A stretch of 64,000 nucleotides of DNA, taken from NCBI RefSeq assembly GCF_021729035.1, contig NZ_JAJSAP010000001.1, positions 124,001 through 188,000 on the forward strand, in the 5' to 3' direction. Origin of the DNA: Microbulbifer sediminum. GTDB lineage: Bacteria; Pseudomonadota; Gammaproteobacteria; Pseudomonadales; Cellvibrionaceae. The stretch's first letter is position 1; each line of letters opens with the position of its first letter. The position numbers and the translations under genes were made by a program. Under the pieces are notes generated by a model. That model made no database searches. It was not told the origin of the DNA and saw only the letters and a list, made by a program, of their open reading frames with translations. Below, piece by piece: positions 36,191-45,711 of the stretch.

Positions 36191-37657
36191 ATGCCCCTGC
36201 GCTCGAGAATGCGCCATTCCCGCCACGCCGTTTTCCTGGCTACCGCCCTGGCATCATCCCTCGCCCTCGCACTGACCGAGGACCCGGACGATCCCCAGGA
36301 GCCGCCCCTGCCCAAGGCTCAAAACCTGAAGCTGGACGAGCCCACGACCGAGGAGCCCCTTAACAAGCCGACGGAAAAAGAACCCGGAAAAGGGCCGGAC
36401 TCGCAGGAAGCGCCCGCTGCCGGGGCCGCCTCCCCATCGGCTGAGCCGGCAGACACCGGCGACAAGGCCATAGAAACTGAAACAGAGGAGCCCGAAACCG
36501 CCAAGCCGCTGCGACTGCTGGGGTCCGAGGTGCCGCCGGCTACAGCCACCCGTCTCGCCTGGTCCCCAAGCCAGCACTTCGAGGGTGTCTACAGCAATAC
36601 CGCGGTGCTGGTCGTGAACGGTGCCAACCCCGGCCCCACCCTGTGCCTGACCGCAGCCGTCCATGGCGATGAGCTGAACGGTATCGAGACCGTCCGCCGG
36701 GTGCTGTACAACCTGGAGCCGGCCAGTCTCAGCGGTGCCGTAATCGGGGTCCCTATCGTGAATCTGCAGGGTTTTCACCGCGGCTCCCGTTACCTGACCG
36801 ACCGCCGCGATTTGAACCGCCACTTTCCCGGCAACCCCGACGGATCATCCGCATCCCGCATTGCCCACTCCTTCTTCAACGAAGTGATCCAGCACTGTGA
36901 CGCGGTGGTGGATCTCCACACCGGTTCCTTTTACCGCACCAACCTGCCCCAGCTGCGCGGTGACCTGAGGAATCCCAAGGTGGTGAAAATGACCAAGGGC
37001 TTCGGTTCCACCGTGGTGCTGCACAGTGACGGCGCCGAGGGCACGCTGCGCCGGGCGGCCGTGAAAGCCGGCATCCCCACCGTCACCCTCGAGGCCGGCG
37101 CTCCCATGGTGCTGGATGAGACCTCGGTGAGCCACAGCGTAAAAGGTATCCGTACGCTGCTGAACCAACTGGGCATGGTGAACAAGTTCCGCCTGTGGGG
37201 GGATCCCGAGCCGGTGTACTACAACTCCACCTGGCAGCGCGCCACCACCGGCGGCATTATTTTCAGCGAGGTGGAACTCGGTGAGGCAGTCAGCAAAGGC
37301 GACCTGCTGGGCACCATCACCAACCCCATCACCAATGTGCGCACGGAAATCCGCTCCGAGCATAACGGGCGGATACTCGGCATGGCATTGAACCAGGTGG
37401 TGCAGCCCGGCTTTGCCGCCTACCACATCGGCATCCAGGCACCGCAGGAGCAGATCAGCCCACCGGAGGAAGTGACCGCAGTCGCGGCCGAGAAGACTGC
37501 TGCCGGGTTGGACTCCAGCCAGCAGGAAACCGCAACCCAGCCCGCGGATGAATCCGCCGGGGAAAAGACACTGGAGGAGGAGTCCGCCGACCCGGGCCCG
37601 GTATCCGAGGATATGGCCAAGCCTCAGGCGGTGAGCCCGGAGGGCGAGGACGACTGA
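36191..37657 (+). CDS. Secreted M14/AstE-type zinc hydrolase with acidic tails
   Basis: 488 residues. A signal peptide (about 1-27) is followed by a disordered Glu/Pro/Ala-rich region (30-105). The catalytic succinylglutamate desuccinylase/aspartoacylase-like domain (about 107-400) has the zinc ligands His158 and Glu161 in HGDELNG and His243 in DLHTG. It also has the substrate-binding DLNRHFPG at 207-214 and a probable catalytic Glu301 in TLEAGAP. A second acidic tail (about 405-488) ends the protein. The core belongs to the family of deacylases that free amino groups, but the export signal and acidic flanks set it apart from cytosolic AstE. The substrate is unknown. Confidence 0.85.
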   Translation: MPLRSRMRHSRHAVFLATALASSLALALTEDPDDPQEPPLPKAQNLKLDEPTTEEPLNKPTEKEPGKGPDSQEAPAAGAASPSAEPADTGDKAIETETEEPETAKPLRLLGSEVPPATATRLAWSPSQHFEGVYSNTAVLVVNGANPGPTLCLTAAVHGDELNGIETVRRVLYNLEPASLSGAVIGVPIVNLQGFHRGSRYLTDRRDLNRHFPGNPDGSSASRIAHSFFNEVIQHCDAVVDLHTGSFYRTNLPQLRGDLRNPKVVKMTKGFGSTVVLHSDGAEGTLRRAAVKAGIPTVTLEAGAPMVLDETSVSHSVKGIRTLLNQLGMVNKFRLWGDPEPVYYNSTWQRATTGGIIFSEVELGEAVSKGDLLGTITNPITNVRTEIRSEHNGRILGMALNQVVQPGFAAYHIGIQAPQEQISPPEEVTAVAAEKTAAGLDSSQQETATQPADESAGEKTLEEESADPGPVSEDMAKPQAVSPEGEDD

Positions 37658-37691
37658 CAGACCATGCGTGAACCGGCGAAGTGCCCCGCAA

Positions 37692-38603
37692 TCACTCGCG
37701 GGGCTGGCCGGAGACCCGATCGACCACGTGGATATGATGCTCACCCAGCGGCTCCGGCTGCAGGGTGATATGGTCGATATCAAAGCGCCGGATAAGCATT
37801 TCCCGCAATCTTTCCAGTACCCCGGGCCAGGCCTGCAGGTCATCCACCACGATATGCGCCGACAGTGACACCGTGCGCGAGTCCAGGCGCCAGATATGCA
37901 GGTCGTGTACCGAACGCACTCCCTCAACCGTCACCAGGGCCTTGCCCACTACCGGCAGGCTTAGCTCCCGCGGCACCCGCTCCATCAGCACATCGACGGA
38001 ATCCCGCAGCAGGCGCAGGCTGGAAACCAGGATCAGCGCACAGATCAGCAGGGATAGCAGGGGATCAATCGGCGTCCAGCCGGTGAAATGAATCACAGCC
38101 CCCGCCACCAGCGCCGCCACCGACCCCAGCAGGTCGCCCATCACGTGCAGCAGGGCACCGCGGATATTCAGGGTCTGCTCGCCTCGGTGCAGTATCCAGG
38201 CCACCACCAGGTTCACCACCAGGCCGATGGCGGCGATCAGCATCACCATGCCACCCTCCACCGGCTGTGGCGCGCGCAGGCGATCGATGGCCGCCAGCGC
38301 GATGGCAATAATGATCACCAGCATGAACACCGCGTTGGCCACAGCTGCCAGCACCTCGGCGCGTCCCCAACCATAGGACAGCTGCCGGTCCGCCGGCTTC
38401 TTCGCCAGCAGTGCCGCCACTGCGCCCAGAGCCAGGGCCAGGGCATCGGTGGCCATATGCCCGGCATCACCCAGCAAAGCCAGTGACCCGGACAGCCAGC
38501 CCCCCACCGCTTCCACCAGGGCGAAAGCAAAAGTGACCACCAGCCCCCAGATCAGGGGACGCAGGTGGCCGCTGCCGTGATGATGATGTGCATGTTCATG
38601 CAT
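37692..38603 (-). CDS. Cation diffusion facilitator, Zn2+ efflux (ZitB/CzcD-like)
   Basis: 303 residues from the ATG at 38603, with AAGGAAG about 8 bases upstream. The N-terminus is His-rich (HEHAHHHHGSGH). Six membrane helices carry the metal site: Asp/His residues in LLGDAGHMATDALAL (helix 2: H49, D53) and HVMGD (helix 5). The HxxxD pairs are the zinc/cadmium-type signature. The C-terminal cytosolic domain has HDLHIWRLD and ends with His residues. It exports Zn2+ in exchange for protons. It lies 57 bases after prmC on the same strand. Confidence 0.93.
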   Translation of the reverse strand: MHEHAHHHHGSGHLRPLIWGLVVTFAFALVEAVGGWLSGSLALLGDAGHMATDALALALGAVAALLAKKPADRQLSYGWGRAEVLAAVANAVFMLVIIIAIALAAIDRLRAPQPVEGGMVMLIAAIGLVVNLVVAWILHRGEQTLNIRGALLHVMGDLLGSVAALVAGAVIHFTGWTPIDPLLSLLICALILVSSLRLLRDSVDVLMERVPRELSLPVVGKALVTVEGVRSVHDLHIWRLDSRTVSLSAHIVVDDLQAWPGVLERLREMLIRRFDIDHITLQPEPLGEHHIHVVDRVSGQPRE

Positions 38604-38660
38604 GGCCAATACTTCCTTGCCTGGCTTCAGTGTCGATCGAACTGGGGGCAGGCCGGCGGG

Positions 38661-39488
38661 CTATTTCCGCCCCACGGTGAGCCTCCCCCGTCCGCTGTAG
38701 TCGTCGCGGCTGGATACTTCTCGCAGTCCCGCCGCGGTAAATATTCTGCGCGCCTCGGCCGCCTGTTGCCAGCCGTGTTCCACCACCAGCCAGCCACCGG
38801 CCTCCAGGTAGGCCCCACAGCCCGTGGCGATGCGCTCGATGTCGGCGAGTCCGGCCCGTTCCGCCACCAGCGCCGAGCGTGGCTCGAAACGCACATCGCC
38901 CCGCTCCAGGTGCGGGTCGGCGGCGTCAATGTAGGGGGGATTGCTAACGACCAGGCCAAATTGCCGGGGGGGGATTGCACTGAACCAGTCGCTCTGCAGC
39001 AACTCGACATTCCCGAGCCCCAGTGCCCGCCGGTTCTCCTCCGCCAGCGTCAAAGCCTCGGCAGATTTGTCCACGGCCAGCAGGTGCCAGCCCGGACGCT
39101 CACTGGCCAGGGCCAGCGCGATGGCGCCGCTGCCGGTACCCAGGTCGAGCACCTGCAGGTGCTCCCGGGGGCAGAGCTCCAGCGCGGTTTCCACCAGTAG
39201 TTCCGTCTCCGGGCGCGGGATCAGGGTGGAGGCGTCGACCTTCAGGTCAAGCGACCAGAACTCGCGCCGGCCGATGATATGGGCCACTGGCTCCCCGGCC
39301 GCCCGGCGCACCAACAGCTCGTCCAACTGTCGCTGCTCACCCGGTGCCAGCTGATGCTCCGGCCAGGTGTAGAGCCAGGTCCGGCTCCTGCCCAGCACAT
39401 GCGCGAGCAGGACCTCGATATCCAGTCGCGCACTGTCACTGTGTTCCAGCTCACCGCTGCGGGCGAGATTCTGCTTGATGGTGGCCAT
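38661..39488 (-). CDS. prmC: Release factor glutamine methyltransferase
   Basis: 275 residues. It methylates the Gln of the GGQ motif of RF1 and RF2 using SAM. The N-terminal helical bundle (1-80), IPRPETELLVE at about 90-100, SAM-binding DLGTGSG at 115-121 and catalytic NPPY at 183-186 are all present. Its substrate RF1 is encoded 86 bases upstream (prfA) in the classic hemA-prfA-prmC order. GAGGGG lies 5 bases before the ATG. Confidence 0.96.
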   Translation of the reverse strand: MATIKQNLARSGELEHSDSARLDIEVLLAHVLGRSRTWLYTWPEHQLAPGEQRQLDELLVRRAAGEPVAHIIGRREFWSLDLKVDASTLIPRPETELLVETALELCPREHLQVLDLGTGSGAIALALASERPGWHLLAVDKSAEALTLAEENRRALGLGNVELLQSDWFSAIPPRQFGLVVSNPPYIDAADPHLERGDVRFEPRSALVAERAGLADIERIATGCGAYLEAGGWLVVEHGWQQAAEARRIFTAAGLREVSSRDDYSGRGRLTVGRK

Positions 39489-39574
39489 GGCCCCCTCTTC
39501 CTTAGTGCTGACGTCACGCGTGTTGGAGGCGGCGGTTACAAGACATACACAACCCGGCCGCCGCGCGGATGGCT

Positions 39575-40657
39575 TTACTGCGCCAGCGCCGCCAGCTGAT
39601 CAGCCTGGTGCTCGGTGCGCAAGGGCTCAATCACCTCTGCCAGGCCACCTTGCATGATTTCGTCAAGCTTGTAGAGCGTCAGCCCGATGCGATGGTCGGT
39701 CACGCGCCCCTGCGGGAAGTTATAGGTGCGGATGCGCTCGGAACGATCGCCACTGCCCACCAGGTTGCGCCGTGCGTCGGAGATCTCCCGCGCGGCGGCC
39801 GCCTCCTGCTCGCTGCTCAGCCGTGCCTGCAGCAGGGCCATGGCCTTGGCGCGATTCTTGTGCTGTGAACGCTCGTCCTGGCACTCCACCACAATGCCAG
39901 TGGGGATATGGGTCAGGCGCACTGCGGAATCGGTCTTGTTGACGTGCTGGCCACCGGCACCGGAAGCCCGGTAGGTATCAACGCGCAGGTCGGCCTTGTT
40001 GATCTCTATCGCATCCTGCTCATCCGGCTCGGGCATTACCGCCACAGTGCAGGCCGAGGTGTGGATACGCCCCTGTGACTCAGTCTCCGGTACTCGCTGT
40101 ACCCGGTGGGCACCGGACTCGAACTTGAGCCGGGCATAGACATCCTCGCCGCTGACGCGGGTGATGATTTCCTTGTAGCCGCCGTGCTCACCGGGATTGT
40201 CACTGACAATCTCGATACGCCAGCCCTGCTTTTCCGCGTAGCGTGAGTACATGCGGAAAAGGTCACCGGAGAATATCGCCGCCTCGTCACCACCGGTGCC
40301 AGCGCGGATTTCCAGGAAGACATTCTTGCGGTCATTGGGGTCGCGCGGCAGCAGCAATGCCTGCAGCTCGCGCTCCAGTGGCTCCAGCTGGGCCTCGCCC
40401 TCGCGCAGTTCCTCCTGGGCCATCTCGCGCATTTCGGCATCGCTCTCGTCGAGCATTTCCCGCGCCGCCGCCATGTCCTCCTGCAGCTGCCGGTAGCGGC
40501 TGTAACACTGCACCACCTCTTCCAGTTCGGAGAACTCGCGCGAGAGGTCGCGGAACTGTGCCTGGTCGCTGATAATTTCGGCATCGCCAAGCAGGGCGGA
40601 AACCTCCTCGTGGCGCTCCACAAGGTTTTCCAGTTTATTCAGTAACGAGTCTTTCAT
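39575..40657 (-). CDS. prfA: Peptide chain release factor 1
   Basis: 360 residues, the E. coli RF1 size. It recognises UAA and UAG and triggers peptide release. Visible are the GTGGDEA block, the codon-recognition region around [19 protein letters not shown] sequence and the catalytic [13 protein letters not shown] loop at about 233-245. There is no programmed frameshift, as expected for RF1. The ATG overlaps the hemA stop by four bases (ATGA) and has AAGGACGG just upstream, indicating translational coupling to hemA. Confidence 0.97.
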   Translation of the reverse strand: MKDSLLNKLENLVERHEEVSALLGDAEIISDQAQFRDLSREFSELEEVVQCYSRYRQLQEDMAAAREMLDESDAEMREMAQEELREGEAQLEPLERELQALLLPRDPNDRKNVFLEIRAGTGGDEAAIFSGDLFRMYSRYAEKQGWRIEIVSDNPGEHGGYKEIITRVSGEDVYARLKFESGAHRVQRVPETESQGRIHTSACTVAVMPEPDEQDAIEINKADLRVDTYRASGAGGQHVNKTDSAVRLTHIPTGIVVECQDERSQHKNRAKAMALLQARLSSEQEAAAAREISDARRNLVGSGDRSERIRTYNFPQGRVTDHRIGLTLYKLDEIMQGGLAEVIEPLRTEHQADQLAALAQ

Positions 40658-41949
40658 CCGTCCTTCTTGGTGCTTTCCAGTTTGCCGCCCGGCGGCTCCG
40701 ACGTGGCCGGGGTCTCCAGGCCGATGATTTCCCGCGCAATCCGCAGGCGCTGGGGATCCCCCTCGGCCGCGCGCTTCAGGTTCACCGTGGGGGCATGGAT
40801 CAGTTTGTTGGTCAGGGAACGCGCCAGCTGCTGCATCAGGCGGCGCGGATCGCCGCCCTTGTCCAGCTGCTGTAGTACCTTGTCCAGTTCCGCGTCGCCG
40901 ATTTCCTGTGCTTTCTGGCGATAGGAGCGGATAGTCTCCACCGCACCCCGCGAGCGATATTGGCGCATGAATTCCGCCGCCGCCTGCTCGACAATTTCGT
41001 GAGCGGCGCGGGCAGCCTGCTCACGCGAGCGGCGCCCTTCGTCAATCACACCGCGCAGGTCGTCGACCGTGTACAGGTAGACATCATCCAGCTGTTCCAC
41101 CTGCGGCTCGATATCGCGCGGTACCGCGATATCGACCATGAATACCGGCCGGTGCCGGCGCTTTTTCAGGGCTGTCTCCACCGCGCCCTTGCCGAGGATC
41201 GGCAGCTGGCTGGCGGTGGAACTGATCACGATATCTGCGCGCGGCAGATGCTCGGGGATATCAGCCAGCAGGATCGCCTCGGCACCCAGGTTCTCGGCCA
41301 GCTGCTGGGCCCGGTCCAGCGTGCGGTTGGCGACAACCAGCTGGCTTATCCCCTGCTCCAGCAGGTGACGGGCCACCAGTTCGATGGTCTCGCCGGCACC
41401 GACCAGCAGTGCAGTCTGGCGCGAGAGGTCCGTAAAGATGCGGGAGGCCAGGGACACGGCGGCGTATGCCACGGACACCGGGTTCTCGCCGATCGCGGTT
41501 TCCGTACGCACCCGCTTTGCCACTGCGAACACCTGCTGGAAGACACTGTGCAGCAGGCTACTGACACTGCCTGACTCCCGCGCCACGGCGTAGGCCGACT
41601 TGATCTGCCCGAGGATCTGCGGCTCACCCAGTACCAGGGAGTCCAGCCCACACGCCACTCGCATCATGTGGCGCACGGCATCCTCTCCGGTGTAGCGATA
41701 ACTACAGCCGAGCAGCTGTTCCAGCGCCACGCCGTGGTACGCCGCCAGCCATGCCAGCAGTTGGTCGGGATCCGTGTCCGCGTAGATTTCCGTGCGGTTG
41801 CAGGTGGAAAGGATGGCCAGCTCCGGGCAGTCGAGCGCGGCGCGCGCCTCTTCCAGTGCCGCCGGCATCACTTGCGGGGCAAAAGCCACCCGCTCGCGCA
41901 CCTCGATTGGAGCACTGTCGTGATTGATACCCAGGGCAAGGATCGGCAT
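40654..41949 (-). CDS. hemA: Glutamyl-tRNA reductase
   Basis: 431 residues. It reduces Glu-tRNA(Glu) to glutamate-1-semialdehyde, the first step of C5 heme synthesis. The catalytic Cys50 lies in [25 protein letters not shown] follows at about 97-111, with an NADPH-binding domain ([20 protein letters not shown], in part [11 protein letters not shown]) and a C-terminal dimerisation helix. It leads the hemA-prfA-prmC operon and is divergent from the TPR-lolB-ispE side, with about 250 bases between. Confidence 0.97.
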   Translation of the reverse strand: MPILALGINHDSAPIEVRERVAFAPQVMPAALEEARAALDCPELAILSTCNRTEIYADTDPDQLLAWLAAYHGVALEQLLGCSYRYTGEDAVRHMMRVACGLDSLVLGEPQILGQIKSAYAVARESGSVSSLLHSVFQQVFAVAKRVRTETAIGENPVSVAYAAVSLASRIFTDLSRQTALLVGAGETIELVARHLLEQGISQLVVANRTLDRAQQLAENLGAEAILLADIPEHLPRADIVISSTASQLPILGKGAVETALKKRRHRPVFMVDIAVPRDIEPQVEQLDDVYLYTVDDLRGVIDEGRRSREQAARAAHEIVEQAAAEFMRQYRSRGAVETIRSYRQKAQEIGDAELDKVLQQLDKGGDPRRLMQQLARSLTNKLIHAPTVNLKRAAEGDPQRLRIAREIIGLETPATSEPPGGKLESTKKDG

Positions 41950-42201
41950 AAATTCTCGCTGGCAATGAACAAGTGGGGCCGCCCGACTGTCTCAGTCCAC
42001 AGTCGTACCGACCCCGGTCGCAACGGCTGTCAGGGTGGCGCATTTTCAGGCCCCGCAGCCCGCCTTGCAAGCGCCGGGGCTCCTTCCACTGCCCGGGATG
42101 GCGGCGGAAGCAAAGCCCGAAGGGCCATTCGGGACTAGAATTATACGGCTACCGACACACGGATCACGCTTTCCGCGCCCGTCCCGGCGCGGCGCCAACG
42201 T

Positions 42202-44019
42202 ATGGATACCCCTATGCCCGCACCTCGGCTCTCCCCCAACCACCGGATTCGACCGCTGTCCCGACACCCACTGGCCTGCGTACTGGCCGCGTCGTGCCTG
42301 TTGGCAGCCTGCGCCCAGGGACCCCAGCAGACAGCGGAAAATCCGGCCGGAGAGGCAGCCAGCGCCAATGCCACCCCCGCAGCCCCTGCCCCGGAGCCGG
42401 TGGAGGCCCGCGCCTTCCCCATCGAAACCTTTTACACACTGCTGGTCGCAGAAGTGGCAGGCAATCGCGAACAGTATGATGTTGCCCTGGCCAATTACTA
42501 CCACCAGGCCGCACACACCCGCGATGCCGGCATCGCAGCGCGGGCCACGCGCATCGCCCGTTTCCTCAACGCCCGCCGGGCGGCACTGGAATCTGCCCGA
42601 CTGTGGGCCGAACTGGAGCCAGATAATGCCGAGGCCCAACTGGCTGTTACCGCAGAACTGACCCTCGCCGGGCAACTGGACACCGCGCTGGAGCATGCGG
42701 AGCTGGCCCTCGCCCTGGGCGGCGATGCGCCACTGCAGTCCCTGGCCGCCACCGCGGTATCGAACCGGCAGCTGACCGAGTCGGTCCAGCCGACCTTCCG
42801 GCGCCTATCGGAGGAGTACCCGGACAATCCCGAGGCCGCCCTGGCCCACGCCATGACGCTGCGCGCGACAGAAAATTACGAACAGGCCCTGGCCATCGTG
42901 CGGCGGGTCCAGGAGCGCCACCCGGACCTGCTCGACCCTCCCCTGCTGGAATCCCACCTGCTGGTGGACCAGGGGAAGGAGGCGGAAGCCCTTGCCATGC
43001 TGGAGAAGCTGGTGAGTCTCTACCCGCAGGAGAGCCGGTTGCGCCTGCAGTACGCGCGACTGCTGGTGAGCGAGGACCTGGAGCGGGCGCAAAAGCAGTT
43101 CACCGAGCTGGTGCGGCAGCGCCCCCGGGACGGCAACCTGATCCTCTCACTGGCGCTGATCCGCTTTGAGACCAAGGACCTGGCAGCGGCCAAGCCCCTG
43201 TTCGAACGACTGCTGGAATTGCAGGAGCACGAATCCGCCGCGCACTTTTACCTCGGAGGCATCGCCGAGGAGGAGCAGCACTTTGAGCAGGCGGTGGCCC
43301 ACTACCGCCAGGTCGGCCCCGGCAACGACTATCTCAACGCCATCAAGCGCGGCACCGAGCTGCTGGCAACCAACGGTCTCTCCAGCGACAACCGGGACTG
43401 GTTCGCCGAGCTGCGCCAGCGCCACCCGGACCAGGCCGAGCATTTTTACCTGGTGGAGGTGGACCTGCTGCGCCGCCACGACCGCCCGGAAGAGGCCCTG
43501 CAATTGCTCAACCTGGCTGTCCAGGACCACGGCGACAGCGGTCGACTGCTGTATACCCAGGCCCTGGTCAATGAACAGCTGGGCAATGCGACTGAATTCG
43601 AGCAGGGGATGCGCAAACTGATTGCACGCGACCCCGATAACGCCACGCTCCTCAACGCCTTGGGATACAAGCTGACGGACTATGACGACCGCCTGGACGA
43701 GGCCCGGGAACTGGTCGAGAAGGCGCTGGAGCTGCGTCCGGACGACCCGGCCATTATCGACAGCATGGGCTGGGTGGAGTACCGTCAGGGTAATCACGCC
43801 GAGGCCGTCAAGTACCTGGAGCAGGCTCTGGAGAAACTGCCCGACCACGAGATCGCCGCCCACCTGGGCGAGGTACTCTGGATGCAGGGCAATCGCGAAC
43901 AGGCAGTAAAAGTCTGGGAGCGCGGCCTCGAGATCAACCCGGAGAGCAAGATCATCCCGGCTGCGATGGAGCGGCTGCGGATCAGAGAAGCCATGGAGCA
44001 GCATGTTTCGGATAGCTGA
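42202..44019 (+). CDS. TPR-repeat lipoprotein of the hemA-lolB locus (PA4667-like)
   Basis: 605 residues. The signal peptide ends in the lipobox L34-A35-A36-C37. An Ala/Pro-rich linker follows, then about twelve tetratricopeptide-like helical pairs to the C-terminus. Clear TPR units include EARELVEKALELRPDDPAIIDSMGW (in part LELRPDDPAIIDSMG) and HAEAVKYLEQALEKLPDHEIA. Its position between hemA and lolB corresponds to PA4667 of Pseudomonas aeruginosa, a periplasm-facing TPR lipoprotein. It probably scaffolds envelope protein complexes. The stop overlaps the lolB start by 17 bases, so the two are co-expressed. The start could equally be the ATG at 42214. Confidence 0.88.
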   Translation: MDTPMPAPRLSPNHRIRPLSRHPLACVLAASCLLAACAQGPQQTAENPAGEAASANATPAAPAPEPVEARAFPIETFYTLLVAEVAGNREQYDVALANYYHQAAHTRDAGIAARATRIARFLNARRAALESARLWAELEPDNAEAQLAVTAELTLAGQLDTALEHAELALALGGDAPLQSLAATAVSNRQLTESVQPTFRRLSEEYPDNPEAALAHAMTLRATENYEQALAIVRRVQERHPDLLDPPLLESHLLVDQGKEAEALAMLEKLVSLYPQESRLRLQYARLLVSEDLERAQKQFTELVRQRPRDGNLILSLALIRFETKDLAAAKPLFERLLELQEHESAAHFYLGGIAEEEQHFEQAVAHYRQVGPGNDYLNAIKRGTELLATNGLSSDNRDWFAELRQRHPDQAEHFYLVEVDLLRRHDRPEEALQLLNLAVQDHGDSGRLLYTQALVNEQLGNATEFEQGMRKLIARDPDNATLLNALGYKLTDYDDRLDEARELVEKALELRPDDPAIIDSMGWVEYRQGNHAEAVKYLEQALEKLPDHEIAAHLGEVLWMQGNREQAVKVWERGLEINPESKIIPAAMERLRIREAMEQHVSDS

Positions 44020-44626
44020 CAGGGGGCAATTCCCTTTCCCACACCTCGCCACCGTACTGGTGGCACTGCTGCTGGGCGCCTGCGCCGGACAGCAGGGAAC
44101 CGGCCTCCCGGTACCTGGTACCGGCAGCCAGCCGGTTGAGCAACTGCAGAGTTTCACCATCGCCGGCAAGCTGGGGGTACGCTCCCCCACGGACAACGGC
44201 AGCGCCAATATCAACTGGCAACAGCAGTCAGACAGCAACTACCGCATTCACCTGAGCGGCCCCCTGGGGGCCGGCGCCACGGTGATCACGGGTAACCCGG
44301 GGAGTGTCAGCCTGAAACGGGGCAGCGAACCGCCCATGCGCGCCTCGAACCCGGCCCAGCTCACCCAGCAGATGCTGGGGTGGCCCCTCCCGGTACGAGA
44401 GATGTTTTACTGGGTCCGGGGACTGCCGGCACCGGGCGGCTCGGCCGGCGAGAAGCGTGATACCGCGGGCCAGCTACAAGCCCTCCAGCAGGCCGGCTGG
44501 CAGCTGGAGTTCAGTGATTACCAGCGGGTTGGGCGCTACACACTGCCCACCCGTATCAAGGCCCGCACCAACCAGGCCGCGGGACCGGTGAAAGTAACCC
44601 TGGTCATCAAGGAGTGGCAGACCTGA
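44003..44626 (+). CDS. lolB: Outer-membrane lipoprotein receptor LolB
   Basis: 207 residues. The signal peptide has the lipobox L24-G25-A26-C27. LolB receives lipoproteins from LolA and inserts them into the outer membrane. The mature domain shows SFTIAGKLGVRSPTDNGSAN near 52-71, GPLGAGATVITG (the loop carrying the key hydrophobic tip in LolB) and YWVRGLP, then a C-terminal beta strand LPTRIKAR. GGAG lies 4 bases upstream of the ATG, inside the TPR gene. Position next to ispE supports the call. Confidence 0.93.
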   Translation: MFRIADRGQFPFPHLATVLVALLLGACAGQQGTGLPVPGTGSQPVEQLQSFTIAGKLGVRSPTDNGSANINWQQQSDSNYRIHLSGPLGAGATVITGNPGSVSLKRGSEPPMRASNPAQLTQQMLGWPLPVREMFYWVRGLPAPGGSAGEKRDTAGQLQALQQAGWQLEFSDYQRVGRYTLPTRIKARTNQAAGPVKVTLVIKEWQT

Positions 44627-44675
44627 CTCCCGGCGCATGCGCCGTGGTTCGGGAGGCGCTATGATTGCGCCTTTT
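44627..44675 (+). promoter_or_regulatory. Nested hairpins between lolB and ispE (possible attenuator)
   Basis: CTCCCG (44627-44632) pairs with CGGGAG (44650-44655), enclosing the palindrome GGCGCATGCGCC. Alternatively GGCGC (44655-44659) pairs with GCGCC (44667-44671), followed by TTTT. The two structures share bases around 44655 and exclude each other, as in attenuators. The second is a weak terminator-like hairpin. Confidence 0.4.
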
Positions 44676-44700
44676 ACCACACAGGCATTGCCCGCTCCTT

Positions 44701-45618
44701 ATGCCCCAGGAAGAGTCACAGATCACCCGGCCGCCGGCAGACCTGGTACTACCGGCTCCCGCCAAGCTTAACCTGCTGCTGCGTATCCTCGGCCGCAGGA
44801 GCGACGGTTACCACCAGCTACAGACCCTGTTCCAGCTCCTGGATTTCGGCGATGAACTGGCTTTCACCCGCACGAAAGACAATGACATCACGCTGTCATC
44901 CGATGGTGGCGACGCCGGCAACATCCCCCTTGAGGACAACCTGATCTTCCGGGCGGGGCTGCTGTTACGCGAACATTGCGGCGCCAGTAACGGCGTACAT
45001 ATCCACCTCCACAAGCGCCTGCCGCTTGGCGGTGGCATTGGCGGCGGCAGCAGTGATGCAGCGACCACCCTGCTGGGGCTCAACCACCTCTGGGGATGTG
45101 GGCTCTCCATCGACACCCTGGCGGACCTGGGGCAGCAACTCGGCGCCGATGTGCCCGTCTTTGTCCGCGGCCACACTGCCTGGGCCGAGGGTGTGGGAGA
45201 AGAGCTGGTCCCCGTACACACGGAAACCCGGCACTATGTTGTGGTAATACCGGGCTGTTCCGTCAGTACCGCAGCGGTTTTCCGGCACCCCCGTTTGACA
45301 AGAGATTCCGCCGCAATTACATTACCGCACCTTCGCGACAGGCGGCTTGACGGTCACTGGCTGGAAAGACATTCCGGCAACGATTGCCAGCCCCTGGTTG
45401 AAGAGCTCTATCCCGAGGTGCGCGCGGCCAGAGAGTGGCTGCAGCAGTTTGCCAGTGCGCAACTGACGGGCACCGGGGCCTGCGTTTTCGCAGCGTTCGA
45501 GGATGCCGGTAAGGCACAACGGGTACTGGGCCAATTACCGGCCGGATGGCTAGGCTTTGCCGCGACAGGGGTGAATACCTCCCCTGTCCACGAGCAACTC
45601 GCGAAGGTGACCAGCTGA
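44701..45618 (+). CDS. ispE: 4-diphosphocytidyl-2-C-methyl-D-erythritol kinase
   Basis: 305 residues from the ATG at 44701. It phosphorylates CDP-ME in the MEP isoprenoid pathway. GHMP-kinase motifs are present: LPAPAKLNLLLRILGRRSDGYH at the N-terminus (in part PAPAKLNLLL), the ATP loop PLGGGIGGGSSDAATTL at about 104-120, and GTGACVFAAF near the C-terminus. The ATG has no good ribosome site. A TTG at 44665 in the same frame does have GGGAGG 8 bases upstream but adds 12 non-conserved residues and sits in the hairpin described above. tRNA-Gln follows 18 bases after the stop. Confidence 0.95.
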   Translation: MPQEESQITRPPADLVLPAPAKLNLLLRILGRRSDGYHQLQTLFQLLDFGDELAFTRTKDNDITLSSDGGDAGNIPLEDNLIFRAGLLLREHCGASNGVHIHLHKRLPLGGGIGGGSSDAATTLLGLNHLWGCGLSIDTLADLGQQLGADVPVFVRGHTAWAEGVGEELVPVHTETRHYVVVIPGCSVSTAAVFRHPRLTRDSAAITLPHLRDRRLDGHWLERHSGNDCQPLVEELYPEVRAAREWLQQFASAQLTGTGACVFAAFEDAGKAQRVLGQLPAGWLGFAATGVNTSPVHEQLAKVTS

Positions 45619-45636
45619 TTGACGGTCGCGAACCAC

Positions 45637-45711
45637 TGGGGCGTAGCCAAGCGGTAAGGCAGCGGGTTTTGATCCCGTCATGCGTAGGTTCGAATCCTAC
45701 CGCCCCAGCCA
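45637..45711 (+). tRNA. tRNA-Gln (anticodon UUG)
   Basis: 75 bases including the encoded CCA. Acceptor TGGGGCG pairs with CGCCCCA, the anticodon loop is TTTTGAT with anticodon TTG, and the T arm is TAGG-TTCGAAT-CCTA. It lies between ispE and prs, as in Pseudomonas, with no promoter of its own visible, so it is probably processed from the lolB-ispE transcript. It is identical over its whole length to the copy at 51030. Confidence 0.97.
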
